This document shows positions 42,401 to 52,776 of a stretch of DNA of 64,000 bases, piece by piece (the stretch's first letter is position 1; every line of letters begins with the position of its first letter). Made by a program: the position numbers and the translations under genes. This DNA comes from Euglena gracilis (Eukaryota; Euglenida; Euglenophyceae; Euglenales). Location: contig CP154955.1 in assembly GCA_039621445.1 (NCBI GenBank), positions 26,033,069 through 26,097,068 of the forward strand. Direction: 5' to 3'. Below the pieces are notes generated by a model that had not been told where the DNA came from, did not search any database, and saw nothing but the letters and a program-made list of their open reading frames with translations.

Positions 42401-45400
42401 CGTTCGTGCTCCGCACAGACGCCTCCGATTACGCGGTGGGCGCCGTGCTGGAGCAGCTGCCGAAGGTGGAGGGCATCCCATCGGTGGAGGAGCTCCTGAA
42501 GCCCGGGGCGTCGGTGGCGGTGGGCTTCATGAGCAGGAAGCTGACGGAGGGGCAGCGGCTGCGGTGGGATACCCGCGACAAGGAGACGTACGCGGTGGTG
42601 AGCGCGCTGGACAAGTGGGGCGGCTACATCACCGGGCAGAAGGTCTTTGGTGCTGACGGACCACCGGTCCTTGGAGAGCTGGTACAAGGAGCACGTCGCC
42701 CGAGGAGCGGGACCGCAGGGCCGGCGGGCGAGGTGGCACTCCAAGCTCAACGAGCACATGGTGGAGGTGGTGTACGTGCCGGGGGAGAAGAACGAGGTGG
42801 GGGACGCGCTGTCGCGGTGGGCGTACCCGGCCAGCCAGGAGTACCGAGACTCCTGCTGGCACGGGACGGCAGCGGACGCCGAGGAGATGGAGCAGCAGAT
42901 CCGAGAGGAGAAGGTCGCGGAGCGCAGCTGCCCGAAGGCAGTACACCCGGTGGATAAGGTGTGCCCCCTCCCGACCGCAAATGCAGCATCCCCATCGCCG
43001 CCAGCCGGGACACCGGCAACCACGGCGGCATCGGCCGGGACACCGGCCTCCGAGGCGGCGCCCGCCGGGATTCCGGCAGCCGGAAGTCCGGCAATCCGAC
43101 CGCCGCCCCCACCGCACCCCACCGCGCCGGCTGCGACTGCAGCACCGACCGTGCGAGTGCCCAGTGCGACAGCGCTGGCATCGCCCGGGCAGCCCGAGCA
43201 GCCGCAGCACCCGGCGTTGTCCGCGCAGCCCAAGCAGCAGCAGCAGCCCGCCACACCACACACCGTGCGGTTTTCCGTACGGCCAGCAGCGGCACCGGCA
43301 GCAGCACCCGCCGTGCGATCCCCGTCCGCCGAGCAAGCATCGTCCCCGCCCGCGGCCAGCGCACGCAGCATCCCACCGTCCGCAGCGATCGCCGTGACAA
43401 CCCGAAGCCAGGCGGCCGCCAAGCCGCCCGGTGCCGCCGTCCCGAAGAAGTCGGCCGGCCCACCCAAGGTGGGGGGGCACCCCAGCCCTCCCGCCGTGCC
43501 GCCAGTGGCAGCCGCCGTGCCGCCTGTGGCGGCCGCCGTGCCGCCAGCTGCAGCCACCCCGGCCGCAGCCCCGCAAGACGAAGGACCAGGACCTGATGGC
43601 GATGGACTGGAGTGAGGCGTATGAGAAGTGCCCAACGTTCAAGAGAGCCGTGGCAGGCCATCAAGCGCGGCCGGCCATGGCCCACCGGCTACCGGAAGGA
43701 GGCAGGCAAGCTGGTGAAGGATTCCGTCTGGTGCGTGCCGGATGCCCTGACCGAGCGGGCAATCCGAGAGCAGCACCGGGCGTCGGGGCACGTCGGTGGT
43801 GAGCGCCTCCTCGATGAGGCCAGCCGGAACTTCCAGTTTGCGGTGCCCTCCCGAGCACGCGAGCTGGCGGGCAAGATTCTGGCGGTGTGCGAGTTCTGCC
43901 AGGCGTCGGAGCACCCACACCAACCCCTCCGGCTCCGCATCACGCCCACGCCAGTGCCGCCCCATGTGATGTGTTCGGTGAGCGTGGATCTGTTCCAGAT
44001 GCCGGAGGTGGAGGTGGAGGGCGGCAAGCTGGTGAACGTGTTCGCAGCATGCATCGATCGGCACTCCGGCTGGGCGATCGCAACCGTGCACCACACCCGC
44101 GGGCTAACGGCGGAGGCGGTGGCTAAGGCTATGTATGAGCAGTGGGCGCAGTTCGGCGTGCCAAGCGTCATCACGTCGGACCGGGGCCCCCACTTCGTGG
44201 GGGCCTGGTGGAGGGCAATGTGCGCAAGACTGGGGGTGCGCCATGCCTTCTCCCAAGCATACCACCACGAAGGTAACGCCCGTGCGGAGGTTCTCGGCGC
44301 GCAGATCCAGAAGCGGCTGAGGAAGATGAAGGCGGCGGAGGGCGTGGAGTGGCCGGAGGCGCTGCCGCGGGCCCTGCGGACCCTGCACGACAGTGCTGGG
44401 CCCAGCGGCCTGAGCCCCTTCCAGGTGCTCTTCGGCCGCGAGCGGTGGTATGGCGGGGTGCCGTACCAGCCGCCCACGCGGGCCGAGGACGCGGTGGCCT
44501 TCTTCGAGCGCATGCAGGACATCGATCATCGTGTTGCGAAGATCCTGAACGAGGAGCACGCCAAGACAGCCGAGGCGGTCAACAAGCGGAGGAAAGAGCT
44601 GCCGGAGTTGGTGATCAACGACAAAGTCTGGTATCTCCGCCCGCGCACCCGCACCGGCGAGAAGCTGGAGACGTACTGGATCGGGCCATGCGTGGTGGCA
44701 GAGCGCACCAGTGAGCACACGTACGTGCTCCAGATGGAGGATGGCCGGAAGCAGGTGGCCCACCGATCCCAAATCAAGAGCTACCGCCACGATCCAGCCC
44801 TCATGGGGCCACCGCTCCGTCTGTTCCACTTCCGCCAATCTAGGCCGGAGGAGGGTTCCCGGCTGGACGAGTGGGAGGTGGAGGCGGTGGTCACCCACCG
44901 GCGCGATGCCAACGGCGACCTCGAGTTCCTCGTCAAGTGGCTGGGGTACGAGGAGAAGACGTGGGAGCCGCTGCGGCAATTCTTCCACCGGTACGCCTCC
45001 CCCATCGTGTCGTACTTCGTCGAACACGACATCAAGGAGGACATCATGAAGTACCTTTCGAGGTTCCCGGAGGAAGCCCACATCGCCATCTGCCACGCCG
45101 TGGAGATCGAGAAGGAGAAGGAGAAGGAGTTTGGGCTGTCCTGGGAGGAGCCACCAGAGGAGTGGATGTGGCAGGACCCCGAGGACGGAGATGTGTGTCG
45201 AGAAAGTGATGATTCTGCTGGAGACGATGATGAAGGTGATGGAGGAGACGAAGGAGATCGAGACCAAGAAGACGGAGGAGATGCTGGCCCGGCGGGTCCC
45301 CAACAAGCGGCCCACCCCAGGTACCCGGTCAGGGTCCACCGGCAGCCCGCGAGCGGCGAGCGCCCCGTCTCCGTGCGATCCGCGTCTGCGAGGGATGCGC

Positions 45401-45876
45401 TCTCCCGCGTTTCCCTTGCCCCAGCTCCACCGTCCACCACCCCATCACTCCCCATGTCACACGCGTACCCACCCCGCAGTCCAGGCGTACCTCAGAGACC
45501 CGGTCCCCGAGTCTCCCCTGCCCCCACGGGTAGAGGTCGCCGCCCCCGCGTGTCGACCCGCAGGGACGCCCCAGCTCGGGATCCCCCCCTCCCACCAGGG
45601 GGCCCCGTTCCCGTGCACCCCCATGACCCGTCCCTGCGGCGAGGGGGCACCACCACCGGAGGCGTGCCCCTGCATGGCCACGGTGCGACCCGGCCCTTCC
45701 TTCCCAACAAGGAGGCCACCCCTGCCCCCTGCCCACACCCCATGGGGAAATGGAAAAGGCCTGGCGTCAACCTGGGATTTTCTCCATGGTGGTCGTGTTC
45801 CAGTTCATCTTTCTGTTCCTTCCCCTCGCCTTCGACGCTCAGGACAGGCAGCTGGCAGCGCGCGCGCAGGAGCTGA
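39457..45876 (+). pseudogene. pol: Element 2 pol: methyltransferase, protease, RT, RNase H, integrase, chromodomain; three 1-nt insertions
   Basis: The frame follows gag directly. A Ser/Thr/Lys linker leads to a C5 methyltransferase (about 39985-40600): DLFSGTGS, SPPCTEYS (near 40165-40190), WWIENP (near 40284-40301), EYGYRKPTRFW. Protease DTG is at 40795-40803. RT has VDLRDAFHQVAM and YFDD (41917-41928) in place of the common YIDD/YVDD. RNase H: LRTDASDYAVGAVLEQ, LTDHRSLESW. Extra bases near 42645 (T), 43582 (G) and 43643 break the frame relative to the left copy; together they restore it. Integrase: REQHRASGH, CEFC, VSVDLFQM, SDRGPHF, GNARAE. Chromodomain at about 44855-44990 (DEWEVEAVVTHRR..VKWLGYEEKTWEP). 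An acidic and Pro/Arg-rich tail runs to 45876. It should methylate cytosine in DNA if active, but target and activity are untested. Confidence 0.93.
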
Positions 45877-46289
45877 GCTGTCGTCGTGAGGAGATGCGGT
45901 GACGTCGGCGGCAGCTGGCTCACCCCCTACTGACCTGATGGATACTGTGGAGGCTCTCACCCACCAACCCAACCTCTTACTGGTGAGCCACCCCTCCCCT
46001 CTCTTCCCCAACCAAGGCTGAGCCACGGTGAGCCCGGCCGAGGCCGAGCCAGGAGAAGGGAGACCGGAGAGAGCCCAGAGAGAGAGAGAGAGGAGAGGAG
46101 AGGAGAGCGACGAAGCACGGGGGCGAAAGCCCCGGGGAGAGGCGAGCAAAGAAGGAGAGGAAAGGAGAAAGAAAGGGGACCCAAAGGGGGAAACCCAACC
46201 GACCCCGGGGGCAAAGGGGACCCAGAGGGGACCCAGGGAAGACCAAAGGACCCGGACCAGGGGCACCCAAGAGCGGCCCAGGGGAGGCC
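45877..46289. other. Element 2 region between pol and satellite
   Basis: Purine-rich DNA with GAGAGAG tracts (46070-46100) leading into the satellite. A 38-codon frame (ATG 45786 to TGA 45902) overlaps the end of pol and encodes a hydrophobic start (MVVVFQFIFLFLPLAFDA) and a polar tail. It resembles a signal peptide but I have no other support for it. Confidence 0.35.
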
Positions 46290-49097
46290 GCCCAAGACCA
46301 CCCGGGGGGGGGGCACGAGCGGCCCAGGGGGGCCAGCAAAAAAAAAAAAAAAAGCGGCCGGGGGGCCGCGCCCACACCCCGGGGGGGGGGAAACCAAAAG
46401 AGGGCCAAGGGGGGCCGCCCACCACCCCGGGGGGGGGGGGGGGGGGGGGCCCCGAAAAAGGGGCCCGGGGGGGCCGCCCAGACCCCAGGGGCCGCCGAAA
46501 AGCGGGCCGCAGGGGGGCGCCCCTACCCCAGGGGGGTGGGGCGCCCGAAAAGCGGCACGCGGCCCCGGGGGGCCGCCCACGACCCGGGGGGGGGGGCGCC
46601 GAAGAACGGGCCCAGGGGGGCAGCCCCCCAGGGGGGGGGGGGCGAAGAAGAACGCCCAGGGGGCCGCCAAGAACCCAGGGGGGACCCAGGGGGGGGGGGG
46701 AAGCGAAAGCGGCCCCGGGGGCCCAAGACCCACCCGGGGGGGGGGGCCGAACAGGGGCACGACTGGCCCAGGGGGCCGCAAAAAAAAAAAAAAAAAAAAA
46801 AAGAGGACGGGGGCCGGGGGGGCGCCCCCGGGGGAGGGGGCGCCCGAAAAGAAGAACGCGGCCCAGGGGGGGCCGCCGCCCAGACCCGGGGGGGGGGGGC
46901 GCCGAAAGAGCGGCCCAGGGGGGCCGCCCAAGACCCCAGGGGGGGGGGGGGCCCCAAAAACGGCCCAGGGGCCGGCCCAGCGGCGGGAGCCCCCCAGGGG
47001 GGGGGGCCGAACACAAGCGGCCCAGGGGGGGGCCGCCCAAGACCCAAGGGGGAGGGGGGGGGCGGGGGGGGGGGGGCCCGAAAAGCGGCCCCAGGGGGCC
47101 GCCAAAAAAAAAAAAACGGCCGGGGGACCGCGCCCACACCCGGGGGGGGGGGGGGAACCCAAGAGCGGCCCAGGGGGGCCGCGCCGACCCCAGGGGGGGG
47201 AGGGGGGCGCCGAAAAGCGGCCCAGGGGGGGCCGCCCAGACCCCAGGGGGGGGGGGGGGCGCCGAAAAGCGGCCCAGGGGGGGCCAGACCCCAGGGGGGG
47301 GGGGGGGGGCGCCGAAAAGCGGCCCAGGGGGGCCGCCCAGACCCCAGGGGGGGGGGGGCCGAAAAGCGGCCCAGGGGGGCCGCCCACGCCCCCGGGGGGG
47401 GGGGGGGCGCCGAAAAGCGGCCCAGGGGGGGCCCCCCAGACGCCGGGGGGGGGGGGCGGCGAAAAGCGGCCCAGGGGGGCCGCCCACAACCCCAGGAGGG
47501 GGGGGGGGCGCCGAAAAGCGGCCCAAGGGGGCCGCCCACGACCGGGGGGGGGGGGGGGCCGAAAAGCGGCCCAGGGGGGGCCGCCCAGACCCCAGGGGGG
47601 GGGGGCGCCGAAAAGCGGCCCAGGGGGGCCGCCCAGACCCCAGGGGGGGGGGGGGGGGAAAGGCCCAGGGGGGGGGGCGCCGCCCACGACCCGAGGGGGG
47701 GGGGGCGCCGAAAAGCGGCCCAGGGGGGGGCCGCCCAGACCCCAGGGGGGGGCCGAAAAGCGGCCCAGTGGGGCCGCCCAGACCCCAGGGGGGGGGCGCC
47801 GAAAAGGGGGCCAGGGGGGCCGCCCAGACCCCAGGGGGGGGGGGGGGGGGCGGAACAGCGGCCCAGGGGGGGCCGCCCAAGACCCACCCGGGGGGGGGGG
47901 GGCACGCACGGCCAAAAGAGACCGGAAAAAAAAAAAAAAAAAACGGCCGGGGGACCGCGCCCACACCCGGGGCGGGGGGGGAAAGGCCAAGCCGGCCCAG
48001 GGGGGCCGCCCACCCCCAGGGGGGGGGGGGGGGCGCCGACAAGCGGCCCAGGGGGGGCCGCCCAGACCCCAGGGGGGGGCGGGCGCCGAAAAGAGGCCCA
48101 GGGGGGGCCAGACCCCAGGGGGGGGGGGCGCCGAAAAGCGGCCCAGGGGGGGCCAGACCCCAGGGGGGGGGGGCGCCGAAAAGCGGCCCAGGGGGGCCGC
48201 CCAGACCCTGGGGGGGCGGGCGGCGACAAGCCGCCCAGGGGGGCCGCCCACGACCCCGGGGGGGGGGGGGGGGGGCGCCGAAAAGCGGCCCAGGGGGGGC
48301 CACCCAGACCCCAGGGGGGGGGGGGGGCCGAAAAGCGGCCCAGGGGGGGGGGGGGGGGGGGCGCCGAAAAGCGGCCCAAGGGGGCCGCCCACGACCGGGG
48401 GGGGGGGGCCGAAAAGCGGCCCAGGGGGGGGCGCCCAGACCCCAGGGGGGGGGGTCTCCGAAAAGCGGCCGAGGGGGGGCGCCAAGACCCCAGGGGGGGG
48501 GGGGGGGGCGCCGAAAAGCGGCCCAGGGGGGCCGCCCACGACCCCGGGGGGGGGGGGGGGGGGCGCCGAAAAGCGGCCCAGGGGGGGCCAGACCCCGGGG
48601 AGGGGCGCCGAAAAGCGGCCCAGGGGGGCCGCCCAGACACCAGGGGGGGGGGGGGGCGGAAAGGGGGGCAGAGGGGGCCGCCCAAACCCCAGGGGGGGGG
48701 GGGGGGCGGAACAGCGGCCCAGGGGGGCACCGCCCAAAACCACCCGGGGGGGGGGGGCCACGAACGGCCAAGGGGGGAAGGAAAAAAAAAAAAAAAGCGG
48801 CCGGGGGGCCGCACCCACACCCGGGGGGGGGGGGGAACCCAAGAGCGGCCCAGGGGGGGCCGCCCACGACCCCGGGGGGGGGGGGGTGGCGCCGAAAAGC
48901 GGCCCAGGGGGGGCCACCCAGAACCCAGGGTGGGGGGGCGCCGAAAAGCGGCCCAGGGGGGCCGCCCAGACCCCAGGGGGGGGGGGCGCCGAAAAGCGGC
49001 CCAGGGGGGCCGCCCAGACCCCAGGGGGGGGGGGCGCCCAAAGGGGGCCCAGGGGGGCCCGGGGGGGGGGGGCGGCACGCGCGGCCAAGAGGGGCCG

Positions 49098-49128
<31 letters not shown>

Positions 49129-49600
49129 CGGCCGGGGGACCGCGCCCACACCCGGGGGGGGGGGGGAAACCCAAGAGCGGCCAAGGGGGGCGGCCCACGA
49201 CCCCAGGGGGGGGGGGCGCCGAAAAGCGGCCCAGGGGGGGCCGCCCAGACCCCAGGGGGGGGGGCGCCGAAAAGCAGCCCAGGGGGGGCCAGACCCCAGG
49301 GGGGGGGGGGCGCCGAAAAGCGGCCCAGGGGGGCCGCCCACACCCCGGGGGGGGGGGGGGCTGAAAAGCCGCCCTGGGGGGCCGCCCCCACACCGGGGGG
49401 GGGGGGGGCGCCGAAAAGCGGCCCAGGGGGGCCGCCCAGACCCCGGGAGGGGGGGGGCGCCGAAAAGCGGCCCGGGGGGGCCGCCCAGACCCCCGGGGGG
49501 GGGGGGCGCCGAAAAGCGGCCCAAGGGGCCCACCCAAAAAAAAAAAAAAAAAGCGGCCAGGGGGACCGCCAGCCCCAAAGGGGGGGGAGCAACCGAACCC
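46290..49600. repeat. Element 2 3' poly-G satellite with spaced poly-A runs
   Basis: About 3.3 kb of 45-65-bp units built on GCCGAAAAGCGGCCCAGG, a short G run, CCGCCCAGACCCCA and then 8-24 G. Dozens of copies. Poly-A runs of 13-28 nt interrupt it at about 46329, 46781, 47105, 47926, 48781, 49100 and 49535. Most are followed by CGGCCGGGGG(A)CCGCGCCCACACCC and AACCCAAGAGCGGCCC, marking a higher-order repeat of roughly 0.3-0.9 kb. It lies between pol and the 3' LTR. Frames of about 1000 codons on both strands are a composition effect. Confidence 0.95.
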
Positions 49601-49770
49601 AGACAAGACCACCCACCAAGGAGAGCCAAGGAGAGCCAAAGCTGAAGCCCAGCCAATTCCTGAGGCCAGCCCGCAAGGCCGGACGACGTCAGCAGCGACG
49701 CTCACCGAACGCCTGCGGAGCACGGCCAGGGATTGGCTAGCGGCCAGGCCCGGCAGCCGGAGGCAAGGCC

Positions 49771-49782
49771 GAGGAAGGGGAG
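49771..49782 (+). other. Element 2 polypurine tract
   Basis: GAGGAAGGGGAG directly precedes the 3' LTR. Confidence 0.8.
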
Positions 49783-50420
49783 AGTTGGCGGACCGGCCGC
49801 TGCACCTTCCATTGCCACTATTACAGCCTGCTGTTGTATATAGCGAACCACTGCGCTAATTCAGCATCAAAATAGCGCAAACCGCACCTCTAACTGTTCT
49901 GTTTTTCACTGCAGGCTCCCTCTTTCTTACCTATGGTTTCAATTCAAGATTGTGCCTGCTGAATCAAGACCAAGGTCAAATTATATCAATTTTCAAGGAA
50001 TTTCAAGGCAATTCAAAGAAAGGCACTGGAGCCAAGGAAGTGCAAAAGTTCAAGAAAGTCAAAATTTCAAGGGCGGAGCAAGCAAAAGATTACAAAAGAT
50101 TGGTTATCTGCTGGCGCAGGAGAGCAGTACAAGCCAAAAGGTGTTGGTGCTGGGGTATCTGAAGCCTAGGGGAGGGCAACCAGGCCTTTTCCTAAACCCC
50201 CCCACTGCCGGAAGGGACGCCAAGCCGGACTCCCCCCTCCAACCACTCCCCAAAAAGGAGGGCCTTCGGTCCCCGGGAAAAACATCCTACGTGGGAAGGG
50301 GAGTATCCCGAACCTACCCCTCTCCCCAGAGCCCATCGCGCCTACCCCCCACCCCGCCGGTACCCCCTCACGGACCCCCGGGAGTGAAGGCTGGGCAAAA
50401 ACAACATCGTTCGGGAAACT
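49783..50420 (+). repeat. Element 2 3' LTR (638 bp)
   Basis: Copy of 35038-35674 with one extra base (GGAAAAACATCC against GGAAAAAATCC). It is followed by target duplication CATA and the resumed element 3 RNase H. Confidence 0.95.
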
Positions 50421-50792
50421 CATAACTCGTCCAATGAACTGCGCCCTGTAGCACTCTTCAGTAGAAAGCTACAAGGTGAGGACGGAAAAGGACAAGTCAA
50501 ATGGAGCATACGAGAAAAGGAGACGTATGCCATTGTCCTTATCCAACAAAAATTCCGAAGTTGGATCGCCAGTTCACTCGTACAAATACTAGTGTTGACA
50601 GACCATGAGTCTCTCCAACACTGGTACACCGAAGACTTGAACAAAGCCATGTCCTCAGTTGGCCGAAGATGCCGTTGGCACGAATTTTTGAGTCAATTCA
50701 ACCTGGTGGTAGTTTACACACCAGGTCACACTCAAAAAGTCGCAGACCCACTTTCCCGTGTACCCTGGCATTACCCTGGTAACCCTGACTAG
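50421..50792 (+). pseudogene. pol: Element 3 RNase H, 3' part
   Basis: Continues the RNase H interrupted at 35037 in the correct frame (50421 starts a codon). It reads ELRPVALFSRKLQG, IREKETYAIVL, VLTDHESLQHW, GRRCRWHEFLSQF, VVYTPGHTQKVADPLSRV, the usual Ty3 RNase H end, and stops at TAG 50790-50792. About 100 bp of unassigned linker follows before integrase reading resumes. Confidence 0.88.
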
Positions 50793-50900
50793 GGTGACGC
50801 CACGTTCCACGGAAGTCGCGAAGCCGACGAATACGCAAGGCGCGCAGACGCCGCTGACAACCTACTTGACAATTTTCCTGTCTCGCGGATTTGGCGGCGG

Positions 50901-51722
50901 ATGACGATAGCCCCCGTACGTGGAAAACGACAACGCGGCAGAATGCCGGGCCCCCGCCGAGTTACGCGATCAGAATCTCCATCCCCTCTCTTTTTTCGAG
51001 AATGGGATTATTCCAAGGATGATTTTTATAATGATGTCGTACAAAGATTGCGTAATGGTGAATTGGTTGAGAATTATACCTTATCGCCTTTACGTTTGAT
51101 TTTTCGGAATGATACTGGTTACAAGTACTGCATACCCTGTGACTTGGTTGATGACGTTCTGTTATGTTATCACAACCAAGGTCATTCTGGGGCCCCCAAA
51201 CTTCCTTCTTTGGTGGGTCGCAGGTACTGTACAACCCAGACCGAAAAAGATTTGTATAAGCGCTGTTTACAAATTTCGCAACGGTGCCAAATTTGTCAAG
51301 CTGTGAAACCGCGCAGAGGTACCCCCCCTGGTACGATGGACTTCTTCCCCGTACCAAACGACATTTTTACATCCCTCTGCATGGATTTTCTGGAACTTGA
51401 ACCTTGCAAAGGAACGGATGACAAAATTTACGATTACATTCTTGTTGTCGTCTGTCGGCTGAGTGGGTACATTGTAGCCATTCCATGCCAGAAAGCAGGG
51501 TTGACAGTACAAGTTTTGGCACAAATGTTTTTAGAAAGATGCATTTGCCTCACGGGTTTACCGAACGAAACCGTGAGTGATCAAGACCATTTGATTTCTT
51601 CTCAATTTTTTACAACTCTTTGCGGTTTACTCGGAATTGAGCAGCATTTTTCTATTATTTATCGTCCAAAAGGCAATGGTCGCGCTGAAGCGGCGGTGAA
51701 AGCTGTAGTCAACATGCTATGA
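50901..51722 (+). pseudogene. pol: Element 3 integrase core
   Basis: Zinc finger with CYHNQGHSG and CQIC. Catalytic core CMDFLELE (near 51380), VSDQDHLISSQF (near 51574) and GNGRAEAAV (near 51675), so the three acidic residues are present. The frame ends at TGA 51720-51722, where other Ty3 integrases continue with an aromatic or basic residue. The next segment continues in a different frame after a T run (51772-51778), so this copy is broken. Confidence 0.88.
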
Positions 51723-52456
51723 CTTTCACTGGCGGAATCGCAAAATGCCTGGCTACAAGTACTACCCTGGTGTTTTTTTATATCAACACTTTACCGGGTC
51801 TGATATTACAATACTCACCGTACAAAATCGTCTTCGGACGAGACCCCCCAGCCATGGGCGACATCCCGTCAGAACGACCTGTTCGTTCTAGCGTGAGTTG
51901 CGAAACATGGTTCTCTGAAGTAGAAACCTTGCGCACGGATGTGCAAAAGCCCGTAGTCGCTATACACTTACAAAAACAACAACAATTCTTACAAGATTAT
52001 AAATCACCGATATGCAACCCAGGTGACCCCGTGTGGGTTCGGAACTGTAGAACCCGCATGCAATCCACGAAGTTGGACCCCCTCTGGATCGGACCATGTG
52101 AGATCCTCGATCGGTTGGGTACAAATGGGCGCTATAAAGTCGCTTTACCCAACGGTGTCGAGGATGTACACATGGATGACTTCAAACCATACCTGATTCC
52201 ACCAAACGGTAAAGCAATACCCTGCCTCTACTTCAAACCACGGTCAAAACTGCCTGAAACAGATGATTTTGTCGTTGACAAAATCCTCGACCACAAAGTA
52301 GACCGGGGTATACATTACTGGAAGGTGAGGTGGAAAGGTTATGGTCCCGAAGAGGACACCTGGGAACCTGCAACTAGTTTTGTTGGTTATATCCAACAAG
52401 ACTGGAAACTATGGAACAAACGAAACAACATTGACATTTCTGTAAATACCTTCTAA
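51719..52456 (+). pseudogene. pol: Element 3 integrase C-terminus and chromodomain
   Basis: Reads [16 protein letters not shown], then a GPY/F-like module ([25 protein letters not shown]). The chromodomain at about 52260-52400 reads [31 protein letters not shown]. The first 25 or so residues are out of frame. Stop at 52454-52456. Confidence 0.88.
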
Positions 52457-52776
52457 TGGATGACGTACAAAGATGTCTAAGATTTGTGCATAGCGTGGAC
52501 TTTCAACAAAATGTATAATGGGCGGATGCCAAAATGTATAATGGGCGGATGCCAAACCATTTTGTCCCTAGCGAAGGACTTTTCGCTAAAGGACTACGGT
52601 CCTGAACCATATATTTTTACACTTGGAGCTACAATTTTGATTTTACAATTAGAGCAAACATACAAATATTTTGTGTGTGTGCACACTTGGTCGCATGCGT
52701 ACAATGTTATCGTACAATGTCTTATTTCTTTGTTTCCTCACAGGTCAGTACTTGCTCTTATTTGCTGTTTTTCAAG
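52457..52776. other. Gap with 23-bp duplication
   Basis: AATGTATAATGGGCGGATGC lies within two adjacent 23-bp copies (52508-52530 and 52531-52553). A pyrimidine tract plus CAG (about 52730-52743) precedes the next coding region and could be a 3' splice site. Confidence 0.6.

Larger units (their letters stand above)
32218..43870. repeat. Right arm of giant inverted repeat (11.65 kb)
   Basis: Mirror of 19647-31268. It contains the 5'-truncated element 3 fragment and element 2 from its 5' LTR to the integrase zinc finger. To the right, element 2 continues without interruption, so the arm ends inside a gene. Confidence 0.92.
35038..50420 (+). mobile_element. Element 2, complete copy, nested in element 3
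   Basis: 15,383 bp with LTRs at 35038-35674 and 49783-50420 that differ by one indel by eye, so it is very recent. Ends are AGTT..AACT. The 4-bp target duplication CATA lies at 35034-35037 and 50421-50424. It has an exact initiator tRNA-Met primer-binding site, a polypurine tract, an intact gag, a methyltransferase-protease-RT-RNase H-integrase-chromodomain pol, and a long 3' satellite. Removing it with one target copy rejoins the element 3 RNase H frame. Confidence 0.96.

Noticed and set aside
19647-43870. Simple fold-back read artefact as sole explanation of the palindrome
   Set aside because: The arms differ by many substitutions and a 12-nt indel in element 3, and the left copy is truncated at a different sequence; errors alone would not give this. 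Haplotype misassembly is not excluded.
45805-49723. Frames of about 900-1280 codons on both strands
   Set aside because: They lie in the poly-G satellite; absence of stops follows from base composition and the translations are Gly/Pro/Arg repeats.
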